From: Streptomyces sp. NRRL F-525
GTDB taxonomy: Bacteria; Actinomycetota; Actinomycetes; Streptomycetales; Streptomycetaceae
Assembly: GCF_000716605.1 (NCBI RefSeq)
Contig: NZ_JNXE01000042.1
Coordinates: 111,145-175,144 of the forward strand
Reading direction: 5' to 3'
Length of the DNA stretch: 64,000 nucleotides
Part shown: piece by piece, positions 56,334 to 64,000 of the stretch
How the letters are laid out: the number at the start of each line of letters is the position of its first letter
Numbering within the stretch: position 1 is the first letter of the stretch
Notes under the pieces: generated by a model
Told to the model about the DNA's origin: nothing
The model's input: the letters and a program-made list of their open reading frames with translations, nothing else
Database searches by the model: none
Translations under genes and position numbers: made by a program

Positions 56334-56342
<9 letters not shown>
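56295..56342 (+). CDS. leuL: Leucine-rich leader peptide of leuA
   Basis: The 15-codon ORF MRIGLLLLSCRGEGL has four consecutive Leu codons, the hallmark of a ribosome-mediated leucine attenuator. TACTCT, a good -10 box, ends only 10 bases before the ATG and no Shine-Dalgarno is visible. The transcript may therefore be nearly leaderless. The stop lies within the alternative hairpins described in the next entry. Confidence 0.85.
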
Positions 56343-58157
<1,815 letters not shown>

Positions 58158-58190
58158 ACCATCCTGACCGGCGGTTTACTCGTCGCAGAA

Positions 58191-58225
58191 GGGCCCCGTA
58201 CGCCGGTCTCCGGCGGGCGGGGCCC
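58191..58225 (+). terminator. leuA terminator
   Basis: GGGCCCCG (58191-58198) pairs perfectly with CGGGGCCC (58218-58225). An inner GCCGG/CCGGC stem (58202-58214) fills the loop. Confidence 0.85.
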
Positions 58226-58353
58226 CGTCGTTTCCCGGCCAATCCGTGTGCAGGTCACGGAGAGGTCTCGTCCGGGGTACTGACTCCGGCTCGACAATGT
58301 GGCTAACATCACGCCAGCGCGGCGATGTTGCCGCGGCGTTACGGAGGTGCGAC

Positions 58354-59058
58354 GTGCTGCCTGAACGGGGACGAGACGGCCGAGTGGTCCACGAGGGCCG
58401 AGCGGCGCGCGTGCTGGGCATCCGTACCGCGTGGACCAGCGTCGGAGACGGCGAGTTCTTCTGCCCCGGATGCGGGGGCGACCGCAACTACCAGCGGCTC
58501 ACCGGGCGCCGCCGCTTCACCCTGCTCGGCATGCCGGTGCTGCCGCGCGGTGACACCGGCCCGGTCGTCGAGTGCGCGGCCTGCCAGGGCCACTACGGCA
58601 CCGACGTCCTCGACCACCCCACCACGAGCCGCTTCTCCGCGATGCTCCGCGACGCCGTCCACACGGTCGCCCTCGCGGTCCTCGCGGCGGGCGGCAGCTG
58701 CGCCCGTACGTCCCTGGAGGCCGCCGCGGGCACCGTGCGCGCCGCCGGCTTCCAGGAGTGCACGGAGGAACAGCTCGGCGCCCTCGTCGAGGCCCTGGCC
58801 GCCGACACCGGCCGCGTCTTCGGCGAACCCAGCGGAGCGGGCCTCGCCATAGAACTCCACGAGGCCCTCGACCCCCTGGCCCCGCACCTCGCCCCCGCCG
58901 GCCGCGAATCGATCCTCCTCCAGGGCGCCCGCATCGCCCTCGCGGACGGCCCCTACACCCCGGCGGAACGCGACGCCTTGGCGACCGTGGGCGCGGCCCT
59001 CACCATCTGCTCGGACGACGTGACACGGCTGCTGGCGGCGGCGCGGACGCCGTCGTAG
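58354..59058 (+). CDS. TerB-family protein with N-terminal zinc ribbon
   Basis: 234 residues. Two CxxC pairs (FFCPGCGGDRNY and VECAACQGHYG, ~residues 40-75) form a zinc ribbon. A helical TerB-like domain follows (ALAVLAAGGSCARTSLEAAAG ... ILLQGARIALADGPYTPAERDALATVGAAL). TerB-like domains occur in tellurite and envelope stress systems, but this single gene has no ter partners here. The GTG at 58354 has GGAGG six bases upstream. Function unknown. Confidence 0.85.
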   Translation: MLPERGRDGRVVHEGRAARVLGIRTAWTSVGDGEFFCPGCGGDRNYQRLTGRRRFTLLGMPVLPRGDTGPVVECAACQGHYGTDVLDHPTTSRFSAMLRDAVHTVALAVLAAGGSCARTSLEAAAGTVRAAGFQECTEEQLGALVEALAADTGRVFGEPSGAGLAIELHEALDPLAPHLAPAGRESILLQGARIALADGPYTPAERDALATVGAALTICSDDVTRLLAAARTPS

Positions 59059-59349
59059 GCGGACCCGCTCCCCGGCCCTCCTCCCTCGGCACGGACACTC
59101 GTCCGGCCGAACTCCCCGATGCGGTCCGCCGCGTGTCTCGCCGCGTGCCTCGACGCGCGGGAACGTCGGGTGATCGCTGTGAAAGACGCACGTCAGGCGT
59201 GTCATGGGCGAGTTGGGGCGTGGTGGCCGGGACAGGTGGTGCCGGTGGCGTGCGCGTCGTGGGGCGCGCGTCCGGGCCGGTGACTCCGGGGAGGCTGTGA
59301 CGGACAGGTCGGCGTCGTCCCGCGAGGGCGACCTCCGTAAGGGAGAGCG

Positions 59350-60543
59350 ATGACCATCCTGAGCCGCACGCTTCTCGTAGCAGCAGTACTGGTTGCCCCG
59401 ATCACCTTCGCCGCGAACGCCTCCGCGCGCTCCGGCTGCACGTCGTCCGTGCCGTATGTCTCCGGGGACGGCGGCTACGACACCTACCGCATCCCGGCGA
59501 CCGTCGTCACCGGCCAGGGCACCGTCCTCGCCTTCGCCGAGGGACGCCACAACAGCGCGGGCGACACCGGCCACATCGACGTCGTCCTCCGGCGCTCCAC
59601 CGACGGCGGCTGCACGTGGGGCCCGTTGGCGGTGGTGGCCGCGGGGGACGGGGACACCCGGGGCAACCCCGCCCCCGTAGTCGACCCGCGCACCGGCGCG
59701 ATCGTGCTCGTCACCTCCTACAACAGCGGCGCCGTCACCGAGGGCCAGATCATGCGGGGCGAGGTCACGGCGGAACAGAGCCGCCGGGTGTTCGTGCAGC
59801 GCAGCTGGGACGACGGCCGCACCTTCACGGCTCCTCGGGACATCACGGGGGAGGTGAAGCCGCCGAGTTGGCGGTGGTACGCGACGGGGCCCGGTCACGC
59901 GGTCGCGCTGACGCGGGGCCCGCATGCGGGGCGCCTGGTCATCCCGGCCAACCACTCCGCCGCGCCTGCCGCCGGGTCCACCGACACCGGCCAGGAGGCG
60001 AAGTACTACGGAGGGCACGACCTGTACAGCGACGACGGGGGTGAGACGTGGCGGGTGGGGTTCGTGGACTCCACGTACGACGGGATCGACAACGCGAACG
60101 AGTCGTCCGCGGCCGAACTCCCCGACGGGCGGCTGTACTTCAGCTCGCGGGATCAGCTGGGCACGAGTGTGGGGAACCGGCTCGACACGTACTCCAGTGA
60201 CGGGGGCGTGAGTCTCGACCGGCCTTACGCGGTCCAGCACACGCTGGACGACGTGCCGGTGGTGGAGGGGAGCGTTCTCCAACTGCCGGGCGAGGGGGCT
60301 CCGTTGTTGTTCTCGGCGCCGTCTGTTCCCAACGCGCGGCAGGGGATGGCTGTTTGGCGGAGTGCGGACGGCGGGGGGAGCTTTGTGAAGGCGGTGACGT
60401 TGTCGGGGGAGTGGGCGGGGTATTCGGATCTGGTGGGGATGGGCGGGGGCGTGGTGGGGGTGCTTTATGAGACGGGGGCGGTGAGTGCGTACGACACGAT
60501 CGAGTTCCGGCGCGTGGGAGTGGCCGAGCTGAGTGGGGCGTGA
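59350..60543 (+). CDS. Secreted exo-alpha-sialidase (GH33-type)
   Basis: 397 residues: signal peptide (MTILSRTLLVAAVLVAPITF, cleavage near ANASA), then a six-bladed propeller sialidase fold. The arginine-triad motif YRIP (TYRIPATVV) starts blade 1. Asp boxes are visible as STDGGCTWG, SWDDGRTFT, SDDGGETWR and SADGGGSF. A catalytic Glu (NANESSAAELPDGRLY) and a C-terminal Tyr/Glu pair fit GH33. The mature enzyme should release terminal sialic acids outside the cell. No sialic acid uptake genes are nearby. The ATG follows GGGAGAG. Confidence 0.92.
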   Translation: MTILSRTLLVAAVLVAPITFAANASARSGCTSSVPYVSGDGGYDTYRIPATVVTGQGTVLAFAEGRHNSAGDTGHIDVVLRRSTDGGCTWGPLAVVAAGDGDTRGNPAPVVDPRTGAIVLVTSYNSGAVTEGQIMRGEVTAEQSRRVFVQRSWDDGRTFTAPRDITGEVKPPSWRWYATGPGHAVALTRGPHAGRLVIPANHSAAPAAGSTDTGQEAKYYGGHDLYSDDGGETWRVGFVDSTYDGIDNANESSAAELPDGRLYFSSRDQLGTSVGNRLDTYSSDGGVSLDRPYAVQHTLDDVPVVEGSVLQLPGEGAPLLFSAPSVPNARQGMAVWRSADGGGSFVKAVTLSGEWAGYSDLVGMGGGVVGVLYETGAVSAYDTIEFRRVGVAELSGA

Positions 60544-60549
60544 CCGTCC

Positions 60550-60568
60550 CTGGGGGTTCCGCCCCCAG
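60550..60568 (+). terminator. Hairpin after the sialidase gene (family B-type stem)
   Basis: CTGGGGG-TTCCG-CCCCCAG starts 7 bases after the stop codon. It shares the stem of the family B repeats but not their tail. Confidence 0.8.
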
Positions 60569-60607
60569 ACCCAGGGCTGTTTCAAAGTCCCTTGATCGTG
60601 GCGTAGT

Positions 60608-60866
60608 TGCTACCCGCGCCGCATGCGGGAAGTCCAGGTCCTCGACGGTCAGCACCTGAACCACCCGTGTCTCCTTGCGGCCGTGGCCCTCGCTGCGGTC
60701 GTAGAACTTCGCCGTAGCCCGCTCCCGGGGCAGCGTGCGCAGACGCTCGTGCGACGCGGGCCGGTTCTTCTCCACGGTGAACGCGTAGTGCGCCCCCTTC
60801 GTCCTGGCGAGGAAGACCGCGTGGCCGCGCTGGGTGTCAGCCAGAAGCACTGAACGCCTAAAACGG
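60608..60866 (-). pseudogene. ISAs1-type transposase remnant (C-terminal part)
   Basis: The minus-strand translation ADTQRGHAVFLARTKGAHY, FTVEKNRPASHERLRTLPRE, EGHGRKETRVVQVLTVEDLD matches the DDE_Tnp_ISAs1 region (usual form TQ..T...V...GGHY.LTVKgNQP, ...RGHGRvEtR...V). The N-terminal half and the catalytic context are missing here. Flanking sequence is out of frame. CAGGGCTGTTTCAAAGTCC at 60572-60590 may be the terminal repeat end of the element. A related N-terminal fragment lies at 62316-62627. Confidence 0.75.
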
Positions 60867-60912
60867 GCGTGAAGGATCGGCGCCGCCAACCGTAATGCCC
60901 ATGGTGAACTGC

Positions 60913-61410
60913 TTAGTTCCCGGATGGCTGGGTGACGACGATCCGCCAGATCACCGAATTGGCCGCTGAGAACTTCCACGCCAGTTCGTGCATCTTGGCG
61001 TGCGGTATCTCGGCGGTGAACACGCCGCTCCCGTCACCGCACTGAGACCCGATGAGGGACTTTCCAGCTGCGATTACGTTGAACTTGGAGGGACCGGCGC
61101 ATGTCCACATCACCGTGACGGATGAGGCTTTCCCCGCGGATGCCGGAAGCGTTACGCCGCCCGCGCCATGCCCCGACCCCGTGTACAACGTCTTCGACCC
61201 AACAGGGAGTGACGACTGGACCGGATTGGGAAGGCGGTCCGGGCTCGTCGGGGTCTGCGCCGGAGAAGGGGTCGCATCGGACCCCGTCGTCGCTTTCGCC
61301 GGTGCCGACGTCGACCCGTGGGTGGCGGTCGCCTGTGAGTGAGAGCCGCCGGAACAGGCCGACACCAGAGCCAGAGCCGACAGGGATGCGGCCAGCAGGG
61401 AGCGCTTCAT
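60913..61410 (-). CDS. Secreted lipoprotein, unknown function
   Basis: 165 residues with a clear lipoprotein signal (MKRSLLAASLSALALVSAC, lipobox VSAC), then a Ser/Thr/Ala/Pro-rich linker (~residues 20-65) and a small beta-rich domain with two Cys (SSVTVMWTCAGPSKFNVIAA, IGSQCGDGSGVFTAEIP). No family is recognised. Base composition is noticeably less GC-rich than the core genes. It lies 15 bases after the secreted-protein gene at 61426 and is probably in one operon with it. Confidence 0.8.
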   Translation of the reverse strand: MKRSLLAASLSALALVSACSGGSHSQATATHGSTSAPAKATTGSDATPSPAQTPTSPDRLPNPVQSSLPVGSKTLYTGSGHGAGGVTLPASAGKASSVTVMWTCAGPSKFNVIAAGKSLIGSQCGDGSGVFTAEIPHAKMHELAWKFSAANSVIWRIVVTQPSGN

Positions 61411-61425
61411 CAGGTCGTCCTCAGC

Positions 61426-62034
61426 TCACGAGTGGGCGATGTAGGGCGAGAGCGCCGGGAGCTTGGCGGTCCCGTGATTCGAGACGATCCACTTGCAGCC
61501 ACCGTTGTAAGAACCGCGCTCCCAGTTGAAGGAGTATCCCTTCGAACCAAGGGCAAGCCATCCATCCGCCTGGTTCGCCGGAACTTTCCACGCCCCACCC
61601 AGGGTGACGGTGGTGGTCTTGGCGTAGGAGATCGAGCCGCTGATGGTCTCCTCGGCGGACGCGAAGAGGATCCCCTCGCTGAACTTGGCCGCGTACGTGA
61701 CGGTGCCGGTCCAGGTGTGGCCCTTGGCCACCGAGACCGAGAGCAAAATGCCGGACTGTCCGTAGACGGTCTTGGTCTTGTCACCGACGAACGTGCTCTT
61801 GACTTTGGAGAAGGAGAAGCCCGGGTCGGCCGGGCAGCCGTCCGGGTGGACCGTACTGTCGACGTCGGCGTCGGCCGGCGCCTGAGGGATCGGGTTCCCG
61901 TCCTGGTCTGCATTGTCAGGATTGGCCGTCGTCGGGGTGTCCACCGCAAAGGCAGTGCCCGCCCCTCCCCCTCCTACAGCCAGAAAGGCGGTCAGCACAG
62001 CGGCTGTCCATGCGCGAGTCAGCGTGGCGTTCAT
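61426..62034 (-). CDS. Secreted protein, unknown function
   Basis: 202 residues: Sec signal (MNATLTRAWTAAVLTAFLAV..., cleavage after TAFA), an acidic Asp/Asn/Pro-rich segment, then a beta-rich domain (KSTFVGDKTKTVYGQSGILL, GHTWTGTVTYAAKFSEGILF, ISGSISYAKTTTVTLGGAWK) that ends with a Cys-containing NGGCKWIVSNHG. The pattern of a repeated amphipathic beta-strand protein suggests an extracellular or pore-like protein, but no family is recognised. GGAGGG lies upstream of the ATG at 62034. It is the first gene of a pair with the lipoprotein. Confidence 0.78.
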   Translation of the reverse strand: MNATLTRAWTAAVLTAFLAVGGGGAGTAFAVDTPTTANPDNADQDGNPIPQAPADADVDSTVHPDGCPADPGFSFSKVKSTFVGDKTKTVYGQSGILLSVSVAKGHTWTGTVTYAAKFSEGILFASAEETISGSISYAKTTTVTLGGAWKVPANQADGWLALGSKGYSFNWERGSYNGGCKWIVSNHGTAKLPALSPYIAHS

Positions 62035-62315
62035 TGGTTCCCTCCGTTTCGCCCCCTCCGGGAGCGACATGGACAGAACAATCATCGAATGCCTAGGTGA
62101 TCGTCAAGAAAAATCGAACATTCTGAGCGAGACTTGAGCTTGGCGATTGACTCGTGGCTACTTTTCACTCCACGCCCCCTGGCGGGTAAGTAAGAAAATC
62201 CCCCACGCCTTCGGCACGAATCGACCACGCACGCGTGGGAATATTGCCTTTTCCATTCCCTCTTTACCTGAACAAGGAAATCGAAGGATTGATCCTTGGT
62301 TATCTGATGATGGCT
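62035..62315. other. AT-rich spacer upstream of the secreted-protein pair
   Basis: Markedly lower GC than the rest of the window (for example TCAAGAAAAATCGAACATTC, TAAGTAAGAAAATC, GGAATATTGCCTTTTCCATT). TTGACG on the minus strand at 62107-62102 could be the -35 box of the downstream pair, but no convincing -10 was found. No gene is recognised. Confidence 0.6.
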
Positions 62316-62627
62316 ACGCAGTCGATCGTGACCTGGTGAACGCCGCAGCCTTGAGCACCGCATCGGCCCGGACCATGCCCCTCCGGCCACGCACCTTGTG
62401 GTACATCCACCAAACCGTTGACTCCGCCCCTTGCGGGCCCACTGCCCGATCGCCGCATACGAACGCGCTCCCGCCACCACGGCCGAGGCGGCGATCAACA
62501 GCACCGCCAGGAATGGGTGACGTACGCCCCGGCGACGGCGCGGGTCCGGCAGCCCGACCAGCCGTTCCGCCAGCGACAACCCCGAACACCCCGGCAGCGC
62601 AGGTGGCTTGACGAGGCAGACGGTGGC
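62316..62627 (-). pseudogene. ISAs1-type transposase remnant (N-terminal part)
   Basis: The minus-strand translation contains LSLAERLVGLPDPRRRRGVR and LAVLLIAASAVVAGARSYAA followed by IGQWA, the N-terminal DDE_Tnp_1_assoc domain of ISAs1-family transposases. The frame is lost after GQWA; weakly similar sequence continues in another frame to about 62316. There is no intact start or catalytic core. It has the same orientation as the C-terminal remnant at 60608, with two secreted-protein genes between them. Confidence 0.7.
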
Positions 62628-62711
62628 AGACCGACGACACGTCGAGGCTCCGGTTCTGAACGGCGACCGGCAAGGCCATCCGTCCACAACGGGAGCCTCG
62701 ATCCGTCCGCG

Positions 62712-63605
62712 TCATGCATCCCGCTGAGGTGCCTCGAGCAGGTCGAGCCCCTCCGCTGTTCCGTCCGGAAGGCGTCCCGCCGACTCCAGTCGCCGAAGAC
62801 GCTCAGGAAGACAGGGTTGTTGTCGAACCAGCTCGTCGGTGAAGGCTCTCAGCTCGGGATCGGTCAGGTCCTCCGTCCGGAGTCGGGCGAGCAAGTGCGC
62901 CGACGCAGCGACCGCGCTTTCCGGAGCGAGCTGGTAGGCAGCTTGCGTAGCCGAAACGTCGGCGTACCTGCCTTGCTTGTCGAGCGCTGAAGTGAGGAAT
63001 CTGTGAGCCCGCTCGATCCGCACAAGGTGCAGCAGTTGCACGACAGCGTCCGGATGGCAGTCGACACGCAAGTCCACCGGCCGGTATTCCGGATCGCTGT
63101 GGAATGTCCTGACGAAGGCCGACATGCGCCCACGCACATCGCCACCCAGCACGTCTGCGTGGTGCGCCGACTGGACGAGTCGGGAAGCCAACGACATCTG
63201 GGGGTCGAGCGACCGGAAGTAATCGGTCACCACGACGGGAAGGGAGTCAACCGCCATGAGGTTCGCGGCACAGCAGATGTTCTGCTCGCAAGCAGCCCCG
63301 GCGAACGCCTCCGTGTCCGAGCCGGTGAACGCGAAGGTGTCGCCGCTGGTCGATAGTCCAGCCACCTGACCGGATTCGAAACCAGGTGTTCGGCTCAGCT
63401 CGGCAACGGCATCGGGCCACGCGTCCGAAGCGAGGTTCGGAAGCAGACGAGATGCCCACGCCGGATCGCCGAGCGCCTGCACGGCGACAAGTCCGTATGT
63501 GTGGGAGTGGTGCACAATTCCGGCTCCGACGGCAAGCCCAAAGCTGAACGAGGCAACCCCTAACTCCCCGGTTTGCGGGTCCGCCGCGAGAATCGTGAAC
63601 GTCAC
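62712..63605 (-). CDS. DUF1028 family protein (Ntn-hydrolase-like)
   Basis: 297 residues. The N-terminal ~200 match DUF1028: VTFTILAADPQTGELGVASFSFGLAVGAGIVHHSH, VAVQALGDPAWASRLLPNLA and TFAFTGSDTEAFAGAACEQNI. These proteins have an Ntn-hydrolase-like fold, and activity is not established. The C-terminal third is helical (HLVRIERAHRFLTSALDKQG...), possibly TPR-like. The GTG at 63605 has GGGGGAAGG upstream. A TTG at 63623 is the alternative. It lies just outside the transposon remnants and may be part of the acquired segment. Confidence 0.8.
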   Translation of the reverse strand: MTFTILAADPQTGELGVASFSFGLAVGAGIVHHSHTYGLVAVQALGDPAWASRLLPNLASDAWPDAVAELSRTPGFESGQVAGLSTSGDTFAFTGSDTEAFAGAACEQNICCAANLMAVDSLPVVVTDYFRSLDPQMSLASRLVQSAHHADVLGGDVRGRMSAFVRTFHSDPEYRPVDLRVDCHPDAVVQLLHLVRIERAHRFLTSALDKQGRYADVSATQAAYQLAPESAVAASAHLLARLRTEDLTDPELRAFTDELVRQQPCLPERLRRLESAGRLPDGTAEGLDLLEAPQRDA

Positions 63606-64000
63606 ACACCTTCCCCCTTGCAAGAATCGAGCAGAGACCTCGTCGCCGTAGCCGAGGCCCTGGTGATGATGGGTGCGGCTTCAAAAACACTCACCACGCC
63701 CAGCTTCATTGTCAAGGCTGTGGCCCGCGTCTGGGGTTCCCCCGGCGTGTGGGAGGTGCTGATCGGCTGGGCAGGGCGAGTTGACGGGGCAGGGCTGTTG
63801 CCCGGAAGGTCCACACCGGGCACGGCCCGGAGAACATGGCCACCTTGCGCCCACCCACCACCCGTTTACGACGGGTTAATAGGTGAACCCAAAAACGCCC
63901 GAGACGGGTGGGCGGGCGGGAAAGGCAGTTACAGCAACGCCGTTCACGCCGAAACTCCCCGACGCTGCAGAGGTTCACCTTCCAGCCCACCGTAAACGGG
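63606..64000. other. Right-edge region without a supported gene
   Basis: No reading frame here resembles a known protein, and codon composition is poor in all frames. A 10-bp inverted repeat CCCGTTTACG (63861-63870) / CGTAAACGGG (63991-64000) is present, the second copy ending at the window edge. It could mark an element or transcript end, but the context is cut off. Confidence 0.4.

Noticed and set aside
58246..58353. Upstream extension of the TerB-like gene
   Set aside because: The GTG at 58354 has GGAGG at ideal distance. The extension contains promoter-like sequence and is not protein-like.
62147..62611. Plus-strand ORF of 154 codons in the AT-rich/transposase region
   Set aside because: Antisense to the ISAs1 remnant and compositionally random. 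No ribosome site or family resemblance.
63573..63995. Plus-strand ORF of 140 codons at the right edge
   Set aside because: Overlaps the start of the DUF1028 gene antisense, has no ribosome binding site, and reads as non-protein sequence.

Overview
The window is high-GC actinobacterial chromosome, almost certainly from a Streptomyces. Evidence: very strong G/C preference at third codon positions, many GTG starts, 4-base ATGA/GTGA gene overlaps, and the conserved order holA - rpsT - lepA ... hemW - hrcA - dnaJ - rsmE ... phoH - ybeY - CBS protein ... era ... leuA. It is mostly core chromosome. Accessory insertions become denser to the right, ending in a low-GC segment with transposase remnants at about 60.6-62.7 kb. 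No rRNA, tRNA, CRISPR array or intact mobile element was seen.

Layout. 0-8 kb: end of comEC, an arylamine N-acetyltransferase, holA facing rpsT, lepA and a long-chain acyl-CoA ligase behind a palindromic operator. 8-15 kb: a stress-signalling locus. A cytoplasmic poly-HAMP hybrid histidine kinase and a single-domain response regulator lie divergent from an RsbW-like/GAF/PP2C switch protein, resembling the S. coelicolor OsaABC set. 14.8-22.9 kb: hemW, a Uma2 protein, DUF3097, a metallo-hydrolase, the CIRCE-controlled hrcA-dnaJ operon, a nitronate monooxygenase, rsmE and a glyoxalase-fold protein. 23-29 kb: a lipoprotein, a tricorn-type protease with a complete active site, a HIT protein, RNase Z and an adenine/adenosine deaminase. 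29-36.4 kb: an MFS exporter, an IclR-linked D-glucarate pathway (kdgD-gudD), a PfkB kinase and an orphan FAD subunit. 36.7-43.8 kb: phoH-ybeY-CBS-MmcQ, an S66 peptidase, an MFS/HTH divergent pair and a cytidine-deaminase fold without its zinc site.

44-49 kb is the most unusual part. Between the deaminase-like gene and era lie three secreted or surface proteins: a small exported protein, a WxL-like protein and a DUF916 (WxL-interacting) membrane protein. The last converges on and overlaps a glnK-amtB pair that has no glnD and is preceded by four GlnR-like half-sites at 11-bp spacing. 50-59 kb: an HTH regulator divergent from an epimerase, a beta-glucosidase/sugar transporter pair, a protealysin-like M4 protease with its emfourin inhibitor, leuA behind a leucine leader-peptide attenuator, and a TerB-like protein. 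59-64 kb: a secreted sialidase, two ISAs1-type transposase remnants flanking a lipoprotein/secreted-protein pair, and a DUF1028 protein.

Two families of short dispersed hairpin repeats sit at gene 3' ends. One copy supplies the last codons and the stop of a regulator gene.
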